Part shown: piece after piece, positions 53,793 through 62,181 of the stretch
Layout of the letters: each line of letters begins with the position of its first letter
Position numbering within the stretch: the first letter of the stretch is position 1
Assembly: GCF_010731655.1 (NCBI RefSeq)
Contig: NZ_AP022619.1
Coordinates: 2,108,001 to 2,172,000 of the forward strand
Reading direction: 5' to 3'
Origin: Mycobacterium paraseoulense
Lineage (GTDB): Bacteria; Actinomycetota; Actinomycetes; Mycobacteriales; Mycobacteriaceae
DNA: 64,000 bases
The notes under the pieces: model-generated
The model's database searches: none
What the model saw: only the letters and a program-made list of their open reading frames with translations
Told to the model about the DNA's origin: nothing
Translations under genes and position numbers: made by a program

Positions 53793-55040
53793 GTGACGCC
53801 GCTGCCGATCACCGAGGCGACCAGTGCCGCCGACGCCGTCGCGGTGGTCGAACAATGGGTCGACGCCGAGGTACCGGCATCCTGGCGCGCCGCGGCCGCG
53901 CAGAGTCCCGTCGCCCTGCGCGCGGTGCGGAGCCCCGCGGAGTACCGGCAGTGGTATCCGGTTTTCGCCGAGTCCGGTCTTGTGGTGCCGACGTGGGCGC
54001 GCGAATACGGCGGTCTGGGGATCGGCAACGAGGTGGCCAGGGCGATCGATAGAGTGCTGCGTCCACTGCGGCTGTCCCGGCTGAACCCGTTGGGGCTCAA
54101 CAACGCCGCCGCGGCGTTGTTCAGCCACGGTACGGAAGAACAGCGGTTGCGCTTCCTGCCGCCGATCGTGCGCAACGAGGAGAAGTGGTGTCAGCTCTTC
54201 AGTGAGCCCGGCGCGGGGTCGGACCTCGCGTCGTTGGCGACGCGGGCCGTCCGGGACGCGGACGGCTGGCTGATCTCGGGCCAGAAGGTCTGGACCACGT
54301 GGGCCGACGAGGCTGACTTCGCGATCCTGCTCGCACGAACCGATCCGGATGCGCCCAAGCACAAGGGCATCACCTACTTCCTGCTCGATATGCGTCAGGC
54401 CGGCGTCGAGGTACGACCACTGCGCCAGATCACCGGCGAGGCAGAGTTCAACGAAGTCTTCATCGACGATGCCCGGGTCCCCGATGCGCACCGGGTGGGC
54501 GAGGTCAATGACGGCTGGCGCGTCAGCGCGTCGACGCTGTCCAGTGAGCGGCTGATGGTTTCGGGTTCCGGATCGGGAGGCATGGGCCGCCTCGGCGGCT
54601 CCGGCGCCGACCGGCTGATCGAGCTCGCGCGTGAGACAGGCCGGTGGGACGACCCGGTCGTCCGAAACAAGATCATGCGGCTGTGGGCCCAGGAGCAGAT
54701 CCGTGGCTGGACCAATGACCGTGTCCGGGCTGCACTTTCGGCCGGCCAATCGCCCGGGGCCGCGTCCTCGATCGGCAAGGTGCACCAGGCCACGCTGAAC
54801 CAGCAAATTCAGGACCTCATGGTCGACCTGCTGGGTACGGACGCGATCGCCTGGCCCGCCACCGACGACCCGGACGCACTGCCCCGGGACGTCCATGGAA
54901 TGCTGCGCAGCCTCGCCAACGGCACCGAGGGCGGCACCACCGACATCAACAAGAACATCCTCGGCGAGCGCGTGCTCGGGCTGCCCAAGGAACCGGACCC
55001 CTGGAAGGGCAAACCCTGGAAGGACATCCCGCGCTCGTGA
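53793..55040 (+). CDS. Acyl-CoA dehydrogenase
   Basis: A 415-residue acyl-CoA dehydrogenase with the full three-domain layout. CQLFSEPGAGSDLASLATRA near residue 130 and ISGQKVWTTWADEADFAILL are the central signatures; the C-terminus has GTEGGTTDINKNILGERVLG. It starts with GTG six bases after the crotonase stop and overlaps the next crotonase start (GTGA, 55037-55040). It supplies the alpha,beta-desaturation step for the CoA ester processed by the surrounding hydratases. A basic extension, PDPWKGKPWKDIPRS, ends the protein. Chain or ring specificity cannot be inferred. Confidence 0.92.
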   Translation: MTPLPITEATSAADAVAVVEQWVDAEVPASWRAAAAQSPVALRAVRSPAEYRQWYPVFAESGLVVPTWAREYGGLGIGNEVARAIDRVLRPLRLSRLNPLGLNNAAAALFSHGTEEQRLRFLPPIVRNEEKWCQLFSEPGAGSDLASLATRAVRDADGWLISGQKVWTTWADEADFAILLARTDPDAPKHKGITYFLLDMRQAGVEVRPLRQITGEAEFNEVFIDDARVPDAHRVGEVNDGWRVSASTLSSERLMVSGSGSGGMGRLGGSGADRLIELARETGRWDDPVVRNKIMRLWAQEQIRGWTNDRVRAALSAGQSPGAASSIGKVHQATLNQQIQDLMVDLLGTDAIAWPATDDPDALPRDVHGMLRSLANGTEGGTTDINKNILGERVLGLPKEPDPWKGKPWKDIPRS

Positions 55041-55852
55041 GCACCTACCAGCGGTTGGTCGTGGAGAAGTCCGAGGGTATCGGCTGGCTGATCCTGAACC
55101 GGCCGGACGCGGGCAACGCCTTCGACGCGTTGATGCTCGACGAACTCGAGACCGCCTGGGGCGAACTCGACGCCGATCCCGGTGTCCGGGTGATCGTCAA
55201 CGCGGCCAACGGTAAGGCCTTCTGCACGGGCATGGACGTGGTGCAGGTGGCGCGCGACAAAGCGGCGATGCGCCGCCACTCACGGCGAACCCGGGACGCG
55301 GAGCTGAAGATTTCGTCCTGGCATTGCGGGGTATGGAAGCCGGTGATCGCGGCCGTGAACGGGGTTTGCGCGGGCGGTGGCCTGCACCTGGTGGCCGACG
55401 CCGACATCGTCATCGCGGCCGAACAGGCCTCCTTCGTCGACCCGCACGTGTCGCTCGGCCAGGCCGTCGCCTACGAGGCGATCACGCTGCTTCGCAAGTC
55501 CCCGATGGAGGCAATCACCCGAATGGCGTTGAGCGGCAGGGGCGAACACATCTCGGCGCAACGCGCCTACGAGTTGGGCATCTTGTCCGAGGTGGTAGCC
55601 GCCGATCAGCTTCGCGCCGCGGCGCGACGGCTCGCCACCGCGATCGCCGGAAATTCGCCGACCGCGTTGCGCGCCACCAAGAAGGCGCTGTGGCACTCTC
55701 TGGAGGTCGGCATGTCACAAGCGCGCGAGGATGCCGCGAACGAGATCTGGCGGCTGCGCAATCACCCCGATCACGCCGAGGGTGCCAGGGCGTGGCGCGA
55801 GAAGCGCACGCCGCGGTGGCAAGCACCGCCGGATGCCGTGGAGGCTTCATGA
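55037..55852 (+). CDS. Crotonase-family protein with DPHVS signature (tandem copy 1)
   Basis: A 271-residue crotonase: YQRLVVEKSEGIGWLILNRP at the N-terminus, oxyanion segment KAFCTGMDVVQV near 58, NGVCAGGGLHLVADADIVIA and SFVDPHVSLGQAVAYEAITL. His sits at the first hydratase Glu position and a Glu remains in the second stretch. It is closely similar to the next gene, so the two are a tandem duplication. Its GTG overlaps the dehydrogenase stop and its own stop overlaps the next ATG. Loss of one Glu suggests isomerase, hydrolase or lyase chemistry. Confidence 0.9.
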   Translation: MSTYQRLVVEKSEGIGWLILNRPDAGNAFDALMLDELETAWGELDADPGVRVIVNAANGKAFCTGMDVVQVARDKAAMRRHSRRTRDAELKISSWHCGVWKPVIAAVNGVCAGGGLHLVADADIVIAAEQASFVDPHVSLGQAVAYEAITLLRKSPMEAITRMALSGRGEHISAQRAYELGILSEVVAADQLRAAARRLATAIAGNSPTALRATKKALWHSLEVGMSQAREDAANEIWRLRNHPDHAEGARAWREKRTPRWQAPPDAVEAS

Positions 55853-56649
55853 CATACCAGAGGCTGGTCGTCGAGCGGCGCGGCCCGGTGGGCTGGATCA
55901 TCAACAACCGCCCCGACCGGCTCAACGCGTATGACGTGGTGATGCGTGGGGAATTCCCGAAAGCGTGGTCGGAATTGAATGCCGACCCCGACGTTCGCGT
56001 CATCGTGCACACCGGCAACGGGCGAGCATTCCAGGTGGGGGCCGACGTCGAGGAGCTCGACGGCGAGGCCGTGCTGCAGTTTCAGGAGACCATGCGCACG
56101 TTGGACCTCAAGCTGACGGCCTGGCACTGCAACGTCGAGAAGCCGGTCATCACGGCCGTCAACGGGGTGTGCGCCGGCGGCGGGTTGCACTGGGTGGCCG
56201 ACGCCGACGTCGTCATCGCGTCATCGGACGCGAGCTTCGTCGACCCGCACGTCTCGATCGGCCAGGTCAGCGCTTTGGAAACCATCGCGCTGATGCGCAA
56301 GATGCCGGCCGAGGCGGTGCTGCGGATGGCGTTGGTGGGCAGCCATGAACGGCTCACCGCCGATCGTGCGTACCAGCTCGGCATGATCAGCCAGGTCGTG
56401 GATCCGCCCGAGAAGCTGCGCGAGGTCGCCCAGGAGCTGGCCGAGAAGATCGCCAGAAACTCGCCCGCGGCGATGCGCGCCACCAAGCGTGCGCTGTGGG
56501 GCGCACTCGAATACGGCCTGACGGATGCGTGCCGCGCCGGCGCCAAGCACCTGACGTCGATGTGGGGGCACCCCGACCAGAACGAGGGCCCCCTTGCCTT
56601 CGCGGACAAGCGAACCCCGAATTGGGCACCGTTGGAGGCCGATTCGTGA
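55849..56649 (+). CDS. Crotonase-family protein with DPHVS signature (tandem copy 2)
   Basis: A 266-residue paralogue of the preceding crotonase: MTYQRLVVERRGPVGWIINN, NGRAFQVGADVEELDGEAVL, NGVCAGGGLHWVADADVVIA and SFVDPHVSIGQVSALETIAL. The substrate loop after the oxyanion segment differs (VEELDGEAV versus VVQVARDKA), so the two copies may act on different esters or form a mixed complex. The ATG at 55849 overlaps the upstream stop by four bases; the frame is open far upstream only as antisense of codon bias. Its stop overlaps the GTG of the acyl-CoA synthetase gene. Confidence 0.9.
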   Translation: MTYQRLVVERRGPVGWIINNRPDRLNAYDVVMRGEFPKAWSELNADPDVRVIVHTGNGRAFQVGADVEELDGEAVLQFQETMRTLDLKLTAWHCNVEKPVITAVNGVCAGGGLHWVADADVVIASSDASFVDPHVSIGQVSALETIALMRKMPAEAVLRMALVGSHERLTADRAYQLGMISQVVDPPEKLREVAQELAEKIARNSPAAMRATKRALWGALEYGLTDACRAGAKHLTSMWGHPDQNEGPLAFADKRTPNWAPLEADS

Positions 56650-58097
56650 GCCTGGTGGATCTGCTTGACGGCCTGCCGGATGTCGCCGTGCACTTGGTCG
56701 ATGGCGAGGTGTCGCGCGACGAGCTGGTGGCCAGCTCCGACCAACTCGGTGCGCTGCTCACGGGGATCGGATTGGCGACGGGGCAGGTTGCCGCCGCCAT
56801 GCTGCCCAACGACGCAACCACCATCGCCGCCCTGTTCGGCACGTGGCGCGCCGGTGGGGTGTACACACCGCTGAACCCGAGGGCGGCCGACGTCGAGGTC
56901 GTGGCCCAGCTGAAGACGCTGCGGCCCGTCGCCGTCATCACGACGCCCGAACTGGCGCCGAGATTCTCGATGTTCGAAATCCCCGTCGTTACCGGTGATG
57001 CGCTGGCGTGGGCAACGGCGGCAAGGCGCGACTTGCCAGCGCACCCGCGGTCCTACGACGACGATGTGGCACTGCTGCAGTTCACCTCCGGCACCACGGG
57101 CCCGCCGAAGCCGGTGCCACTTCGGCACACCACGGTGCTCGACCTGATCGACCGGCTGTTGGCGAAACTCCGCGGAACGAAAGCCACTACCGACGCACCG
57201 AAGCGTCCGCCGATGCCGAACCTCGTGCCGTTGTCGTTGTCGTTGTGGGCGGGTATCTACCAGGTGCTGTTCGCGTTCCGGGCTGGTTCGGGCGTGGTGC
57301 TCATGGAGCGATTCTCCCCGTCGGACTTCGCCGCGCTGGTTCGGCGGCACCGGCTGCGTTCCACAGTGCTGCCGCCAGCGGCGCTCACCATGGTGTTGCA
57401 CGACGACTCGGTCACGGACCTGTCGCCGCTGAAGATCGTGCGATCGATCACCGCTCCCCTGTCACCGGTTCAAGCGGCCCGATTCAGGGACAAGTTCGGC
57501 GTGATCGTGCTGAACTCCTACGGCCAGACCGAACTCGGTGGCGAGGTGGTGGGGTGGTCGGCTGCCGACGCACGCGAGTGGGGAGAGACCAAGCTCGGAT
57601 CGGTGGGGCGGCCTCTGCCCGGCATCGACGTCACCATTGCCGATGACGAGGTGATGGTGCGCACGCCGACGACCGCGGCGCGCAACATCGATCCGGCCTT
57701 CCTCGACCGGCTCACGGATGACGGCTGGTTTCACACCGGCGATTTAGGCTGGTTCGACGACGACGGGTTCCTCTGGCTCGACGGCCGGGTGTCCGACATG
57801 ATCAACCGCGGCGGCCTCAAGGTCTTCCCGGGCACCGTCGAAGACGTCATTCTCGCCGCCGGCGGCGTGCGGGAAGCCGCCGTCGTGGGCATCCCCGACG
57901 AGCGGCTCGGCGAGGTGCCCTGGGCATTCGTCGTGCGACGCGATCACGACGTGACAGAAGACAGCCTCACCGAGTGGTGCCGGGATCGATTGACGCCGTA
58001 CCGCGTACCCGTGCGATTCGTGTTCGTCGACCGGCTGCCGCGCAACGACGTTGGCAAGGTGGTCAAGCGCGAGCTCGCCGCCATGGCCAATGCATGA
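56646..58097 (+). CDS. Acyl-CoA synthetase (FadD-type)
   Basis: A 483-residue ANL ligase with the P-loop LQFTSGTTGPPKPVPLRH near residue 145, A5 NSYGQTELGGEVVGW, A7 WFHTGDLGWFDDDGFLWLDG, A8 RVSDMINRGGLKVFPGTVED and the catalytic lysine in PRNDVGKVVKREL. It is shorter than most FadD proteins because the N-terminal domain is compact. The GTG at 56646 overlaps the crotonase stop. It ends the operon that starts at 51726; the AT-rich stretch after it looks like a new promoter. It likely makes the CoA ester that the upstream enzymes oxidise. Confidence 0.9.
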   Translation: MSLVDLLDGLPDVAVHLVDGEVSRDELVASSDQLGALLTGIGLATGQVAAAMLPNDATTIAALFGTWRAGGVYTPLNPRAADVEVVAQLKTLRPVAVITTPELAPRFSMFEIPVVTGDALAWATAARRDLPAHPRSYDDDVALLQFTSGTTGPPKPVPLRHTTVLDLIDRLLAKLRGTKATTDAPKRPPMPNLVPLSLSLWAGIYQVLFAFRAGSGVVLMERFSPSDFAALVRRHRLRSTVLPPAALTMVLHDDSVTDLSPLKIVRSITAPLSPVQAARFRDKFGVIVLNSYGQTELGGEVVGWSAADAREWGETKLGSVGRPLPGIDVTIADDEVMVRTPTTAARNIDPAFLDRLTDDGWFHTGDLGWFDDDGFLWLDGRVSDMINRGGLKVFPGTVEDVILAAGGVREAAVVGIPDERLGEVPWAFVVRRDHDVTEDSLTEWCRDRLTPYRVPVRFVFVDRLPRNDVGKVVKRELAAMANA

Positions 58098-58151
58098 AGG
58101 CTCGGACTCCGCAATCGCCTAAGCCCGGGAGCTTCGCTTGCCCCTGAATGC

Positions 58152-58180
58152 GATAACGTCAATTCTCGTAATTGATAACG
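58152..58180. promoter_or_regulatory. Repeat-rich promoter region before the membrane-protein block
   Basis: GATAACG occurs at 58152-58158 and again at 58174-58180, flanking an inverted repeat CAATT (58160-58164) / AATTG (58170-58174). The region is AT-rich compared with the neighbouring genes and lies about 60 bases upstream of the 32-residue membrane peptide. It is probably the promoter and operator of the block from 58242 onward. Confidence 0.5.
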
Positions 58181-58241
58181 ATGCTATCATCTCGGGAAAA
58201 TATGTATTTCCACCCGCGTTGCGGAGACGGGAGCAACGGAT

Positions 58242-58340
58242 GTGATCGAAGAATTGGTGCGGATGGTGATCACGTGGGGCGTGATGTGCGCATTGGTTGC
58301 CTTCTTCTACTGGATGTTGTCGAACATCGGTACTTTCTGA
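58242..58340 (+). CDS. Small membrane protein (32 residues)
   Basis: A GTG-started frame coding for 32 residues, MIEELVRMVITWGVMCALVA followed by FFYWMLSNIGTF. About 20 hydrophobic residues in the middle form one transmembrane helix. GGGAG lies eight bases before the GTG. It is followed 70 bases later by a second single-helix protein, then two larger membrane proteins on the same strand. Small single-span proteins of this kind are usually accessory subunits of membrane complexes. I do not recognise the family. It is easily missed by gene finders. Confidence 0.6.
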   Translation: MIEELVRMVITWGVMCALVAFFYWMLSNIGTF

Positions 58341-58410
58341 CCGCAGCGAACGGCCCTGCGTGAAGTCGCCTCGGGCCGGCTATCTATTTCCTTAAGGAGG
58401 AATCAGCGCG

Positions 58411-58530
58411 GTGGACGAACAGGATCGCCGGCGTAGGCGCGGCCTCATCGTTTTCCAAATCTGGATATACGGCCTCCTCCTGACGATGTTTCTCATCCAG
58501 CTCTCCATGTTGCTGACAAGAGATTGGTAG
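58411..58530 (+). CDS. Small membrane protein (39 residues)
   Basis: A GTG-started frame with an excellent ribosome binding site (AAGGAGG at 58394-58400) coding for 39 residues: MDEQDRRRRRGLIVFQIWIY, then GLLLTMFLIQLSMLLTRDW. The N-terminus is strongly basic and one transmembrane helix spans about residues 11-35, so the N-terminus should stay in the cytoplasm. The next gene starts four bases after its stop. With the 32-residue peptide upstream it probably belongs to one membrane complex. No family is recognised. Confidence 0.7.
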   Translation: MDEQDRRRRRGLIVFQIWIYGLLLTMFLIQLSMLLTRDW

Positions 58531-58534
58531 GCCC

Positions 58535-59257
58535 ATGCGATTGCCCTCTGCGATAACGCGCCGCGGGAACGGTGCATCCTCCTTCGCGTCAGCGACTTTG
58601 GACGAACACGACCGCCAGAGCCGGCGGGCTCAACGACAGGCGGATCTCTGGCTCATAGCGGGCACGGCACTGATGGGCACGCTCGTGCTCGGCGTCCTCG
58701 GGCTCCCCCTGTTCGTGCGTGGCCTGTACCTGTTGCGCAATGCCCAACGCGAGGGCCTGTCGGTGCGTCCACTCATGGTCACACTCATCGGTTACGTGAT
58801 CATTCTGGACGCGGCCCTGAACAGCATCGGTTGGGCACTCGACCTGTTCGCCAATCACGCCCTGATTACCCGCACCGTGTTCACCGCTTGGGGGAACCTG
58901 ATGGACGGGGGCTACTTCTGGCACTACAACGAGCTCTGGATCGGAGGTGCCGGTGCGCCCGGCGAGAAGGCGTGGGTTCTCGTGTGCGTGCTCATCGCCT
59001 TTCCGATGCGGATGGCCGCAGCGATCGGCTTCCTACAGATGAAGCGGTGGGGCCACCAGTGGATGATCGTCACTTGCTGGTTCGGTGTGGTGGTCTGGAC
59101 CGGCTACATCTTCAACATGACGTTGTATGCCGATGTTCGGTACGCGGCGGTAGGCCTGCCGGTGCTGGCCTGGTGGGCCTACAACATCTTTTACATCACT
59201 CCGTTCCTCGCAATCCCCTACCTGCACACCGTGAACCGGGAAATCTTCTCCGACTGA
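58535..59257 (+). CDS. Polytopic membrane protein, family not recognised
   Basis: A 240-residue protein with about five transmembrane helices (near residues 38-67, 78-103, 146-168, 176-195 and 206-229). A hydrophilic N-terminus of 35 residues and a loop with FWHYNELWIGGAGAPGEKAW between helices 2 and 3 stand out; the loop is rich in Trp, Tyr and His and could bind a ligand or metal. The gene follows the 39-residue protein by four bases and precedes another membrane protein by 21 bases. It might be a transporter or a redox-enzyme membrane subunit. I see no motif that decides between them. Confidence 0.75.
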   Translation: MRLPSAITRRGNGASSFASATLDEHDRQSRRAQRQADLWLIAGTALMGTLVLGVLGLPLFVRGLYLLRNAQREGLSVRPLMVTLIGYVIILDAALNSIGWALDLFANHALITRTVFTAWGNLMDGGYFWHYNELWIGGAGAPGEKAWVLVCVLIAFPMRMAAAIGFLQMKRWGHQWMIVTCWFGVVVWTGYIFNMTLYADVRYAAVGLPVLAWWAYNIFYITPFLAIPYLHTVNREIFSD

Positions 59258-59278
59258 CCGATCCTGGGAAGGACTATC

Positions 59279-59716
59279 GTGTCTGAATCAACTGTGGACG
59301 CAGTCGCGCCGGCCGAGCCGCTACCTCCGGGCACGACGTCGGCTTGGGCGCGGATGCACACGTGGCTCAAACGGGGGCTGTTCGTCTGCCTGTTCGGGTT
59401 GGTGATCGAGGGGTCGCTCACCGTGCCGGTAATGGCAGTCTGGTACGGGTGGCCCACGCTGTCACTCACCCAAATCTGCAGCGAATTGCTGAAGGTGCGC
59501 TACTCCGATGACACGCTCGAATGCAGGCAGCCCTATCCCCTCGGGGGCCCGCCGTTCGGCGGTGCTCCGGAGGCCGCCGGCCAACACACCGCGAAAGACG
59601 ACTGGGGAGTCCAACCCCACCCGCGGTACAACCGGATCGGCTTCCGCGAACTGGTGAAGATCCACGACGAGCGAATCGCACGGCAAGCGAAGGCGTCGGC
59701 GATTCCAAAACCGTAG
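59279..59716 (+). CDS. Single-span membrane protein with extracytoplasmic or cytoplasmic tail
   Basis: A 145-residue protein with one clear transmembrane helix at about residues 33-56 ([20 protein letters not shown]) and a soluble tail containing two cysteines ([19 protein letters not shown]) that could form a disulfide if the tail lies outside. The tail ends in a basic segment ([19 protein letters not shown]). GGAAGG precedes the GTG at 59279. It is the fourth consecutive membrane protein of the block and is followed 10 bases later by the SDR pair. The family is not recognised; a partner of the five-helix protein is likely. Confidence 0.7.
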   Translation: MSESTVDAVAPAEPLPPGTTSAWARMHTWLKRGLFVCLFGLVIEGSLTVPVMAVWYGWPTLSLTQICSELLKVRYSDDTLECRQPYPLGGPPFGGAPEAAGQHTAKDDWGVQPHPRYNRIGFRELVKIHDERIARQAKASAIPKP

Positions 59717-59726
59717 GGCGGCGCAC

Positions 59727-60332
59727 ATGACAACTCCGCACGTCATCGGGCGCAGCGATGCCATCTCGTGGGCGATCGCAGCAAGTCTCAAATCGGTCGT
59801 CCACAACCTCGACGAACCGACTCAGCCGAACACGGACCACGTGGTCATAGTGATCGGCGTCGATCCGGCCCTCGAGCCGACGCACGTCAGCACGTTGAGT
59901 GCGCCGGACTGGGACCGATTCGCCGAACGACCGATGCGACACGCGCTCGCCGCCTTGCAACGGTCATACTCCTCGATGCGCGACAAAGGTGGAGGACGAA
60001 TCGTGCTGGTGCTGCCATCGATCGGGATGACGGGAGCGCCGTATCTCGTCCCGTACGCCACCGCGCTCGAGGGAATCCGCGCGATGGCCAAATCCGCCGC
60101 CCGCCAATGGGCTTCTCAAAACCTCTTCGTCAACATGATTGCCGCCCCGCTCCGTCTTTTCGCGCCGCGGCTGAGCGCGTCAGCCAGCCATGTGACCGCG
60201 GCTGCGCTTCAGGACGATGACTCACTCGTCGAATCGATCGTCGAGACGACACGATTCCTACTCAAGCCCGAGGTCACGGGGCTGGTCGGCGAAACCGTCA
60301 TCGTCGACGGCGGAGCCGTGATGCTCCCATGA
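59727..60332 (+). CDS. Degenerate SDR-like protein, probable partner of the next SDR
   Basis: A 201-residue protein that looks like a short-chain dehydrogenase lacking key parts. The N-terminus has no TGxxxGxG nucleotide motif. Where SDRs carry YxxxK it reads VPYATALEGIRAM, so Tyr is kept but Lys is Leu. LVGETVIVDGGAVMLP at the C-terminus is typical SDR. The next, complete SDR gene starts on its stop (ATGA). Pairs of an inactive and an active SDR subunit are known, for instance BbsC and BbsD of anaerobic toluene degradation. The same arrangement is inferred here. Confidence 0.8.
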   Translation: MTTPHVIGRSDAISWAIAASLKSVVHNLDEPTQPNTDHVVIVIGVDPALEPTHVSTLSAPDWDRFAERPMRHALAALQRSYSSMRDKGGGRIVLVLPSIGMTGAPYLVPYATALEGIRAMAKSAARQWASQNLFVNMIAAPLRLFAPRLSASASHVTAAALQDDDSLVESIVETTRFLLKPEVTGLVGETVIVDGGAVMLP

Positions 60333-61087
60333 CGATCAACGATTACACGGTTCTGGTCACTGGAGCCGGCGGCGGTGTCGGGCACGGCATCGCGCGTGCC
60401 CTCGCGGTCGACGGCGCGCACGTCTTCGTCGCCACCCGATCGGAAAGTGGGCGGGCGGTCGCTGCGGAACTCAGCGAGGCCGGTTGTCGGGCGACCTGGG
60501 TCCGCTGCGACGTCACCGTAGCCGAGTCGGTCATCGACGCCGTCGAGGCCGCGGTGATGACGACCGGGCGCCTGGATGCGCTGGTACACAATGCCACAAG
60601 CAACGCATCCAGCAAGCCGCACCGACTCGAGGACGTCGATGAGTCGCTGTGGCGCGACCACATCGGCGTGTCAGTGACCGGCGCCTATCACTGTGCGAGC
60701 GCCGCCTTCCAAGCTCTGCGTGAACGGGCAGGGACATTCTTGGTGATGACCTCACCCGCCGGAATCGAAGGCAGCGCCACACTGCCGCTCTATGCCACGG
60801 TGAAGGGCGCACTGCGGGGCTTCGCCAAAAGCCTGGCCCGCGAATGGGGCGCCTACGGCATCACGGTCAATGTGATATCGCCGCTTGCATATTCACCGGC
60901 GATGACGGCGGCGATCGAAGCCGACCCCGCGATGGAGGAGCGGCTCGCACGCCGGATCCCACTGGCACGCATCGGCGATCCACAACTCGACATCGGTTCG
61001 GCGGTCACTTTCCTCGTGGGCCCCAAGGCCAGGTATCTCACCGGTCAGACGATAGGGGTCGACGGCGGCCACTTCACCAACCTCTAG
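60329..61087 (+). CDS. Short-chain dehydrogenase/reductase
   Basis: A 252-residue classical SDR with VLVTGAGGGVGHGIARALAV at residues 8-27, HNATSN in place of NNAG, catalytic Ser in MTSPAGIEGSATLPLY and Tyr/Lys in YATVKGALRGFAKSL, then IGVDGGHFTNL at the C-terminus. It starts on the stop of the degenerate SDR-like gene, so the two products probably assemble together. It likely oxidises a hydroxyacyl-CoA or alcohol of the local pathway. The LLM-type gene begins six bases after its stop. Confidence 0.92.
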   Translation: MTINDYTVLVTGAGGGVGHGIARALAVDGAHVFVATRSESGRAVAAELSEAGCRATWVRCDVTVAESVIDAVEAAVMTTGRLDALVHNATSNASSKPHRLEDVDESLWRDHIGVSVTGAYHCASAAFQALRERAGTFLVMTSPAGIEGSATLPLYATVKGALRGFAKSLAREWGAYGITVNVISPLAYSPAMTAAIEADPAMEERLARRIPLARIGDPQLDIGSAVTFLVGPKARYLTGQTIGVDGGHFTNL

Positions 61088-61093
61088 GCCGTC

Positions 61094-61978
61094 GTGGAAA
61101 TCGGTCTTGTTCTTCCGCACAGCGGCCCGAACGCGTCACCGTCGTTCATCCGCGACTTCGCGCAGACCGCCGAGGGTTGCGGAGTCGACCGGCTCTGGGC
61201 GGTCGACCATCTCGTTTTGCCCCGTCACACCGATTCGCTGTATCCGCTGGGCCGCAGGCCCACGCCAGTCGCCGACGGCTGGCTCGCCGACAATCTCGCC
61301 CCCAACTTCGAACTGATGACGACGCTCAGTTGGGTTGCCGGGTTGACGAGCACCATCGGGCTCGGATCATCGGTCGCCGTACTGCCGCTTCGCAATCCGA
61401 TCGGCAACGCAAGGCAACTCGCTTCGCTCGACGCGTTCTCGGGCGGCCGGCTCGTGTACGGCGTCGGAGTCGGGTGGTTGAGGGAAGAGGCGACGGCGAT
61501 GGGCATGCCATGGGACAACCGTGGCGCCCGCAGCGAAGAGCACATCGAGTTGTTGCGCACTCTATGGTGTGCGGACGATCCCTACGTCGAATTCCACGGA
61601 AAATTCTATGATTTCGCACCGATGGATCCCCGGCCGCACCCCGCACGACCCATTCCGATCCTGGTGGGCGGGCACTCTGACACCGCGCTCGACCGAGCGG
61701 CGCGTGTCGGCGACGGATGGATTTCCGCGCCGACGTCCGTTGGACGGCTGGCCGAGCTCGTCGCGACTCTGAACCGGTTAACCAACGAGCGCGGCAGATC
61801 GTCGGCGAGCTTGTACAAGGTCGCATCCACCGCTTATTCCGGCGCACGATCATTGGCCGAGTCGTGCGATGCCTACCGTCGACTGGGCATCGATCATGTT
61901 CAGGTCCTGATACCCGCTGACGATCCGCGCCGCATCATCGACCGGCTGCCGGAGGTCGCTGATGCTGCGAGCGAGTGA
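61094..61978 (+). CDS. LLM-class, probably F420-dependent oxidoreductase
   Basis: A 294-residue luciferase-like fold enzyme: GVDRLWAVDHLVLPRHTDSL near residue 31, IGLGSSVAVLPLRNPIGNAR near 90, FSGGRLVYGVGVGWLREEAT and HPARPIPILVGGHSDTALDR. These match TIGR03619-type F420-dependent mycobacterial proteins. A GTG at 61094 starts it, six bases after the SDR stop. It is the second LLM enzyme in the catabolic region (the other is at 34034). An oxidation or reduction using F420 is expected; the substrate is unknown. Confidence 0.88.
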   Translation: MEIGLVLPHSGPNASPSFIRDFAQTAEGCGVDRLWAVDHLVLPRHTDSLYPLGRRPTPVADGWLADNLAPNFELMTTLSWVAGLTSTIGLGSSVAVLPLRNPIGNARQLASLDAFSGGRLVYGVGVGWLREEATAMGMPWDNRGARSEEHIELLRTLWCADDPYVEFHGKFYDFAPMDPRPHPARPIPILVGGHSDTALDRAARVGDGWISAPTSVGRLAELVATLNRLTNERGRSSASLYKVASTAYSGARSLAESCDAYRRLGIDHVQVLIPADDPRRIIDRLPEVADAASE

Positions 61979-62053
61979 ATCGGGTCGGACGGCCCTCCAG
62001 CCCTTGACGCGCGGTACGACCTTGCCGTCCGCGACGGTTTCGGAGAGTATAGG

Positions 62054-62075
62054 ATCGAGAACGTCTACTCTCGAT
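62054..62075. promoter_or_regulatory. Palindrome ATCGAGA-N8-TCTCGAT upstream of the second amidohydrolase gene
   Basis: ATCGAGA at 62054-62060 and TCTCGAT at 62069-62075 are perfect 7-bp inverted arms with an 8-bp spacer, 107 bases before the amidohydrolase start. The core GAGAACGTCTACTCTC agrees at 12 of 16 positions with GAGAACATATCTTCTC in the palindrome at 36771-36788, suggesting one regulator for both sites. Confidence 0.6.
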
Positions 62076-62181
62076 TTGTGATAGTGGCGTTGCCGGTTGC
62101 CGTCCGCTTTTGGCCGTGCATATGGCGGACGAGCCTCGCGAGCGGATTTTCGGCTCGACCGCTACGTGGAAAGGAACGACG

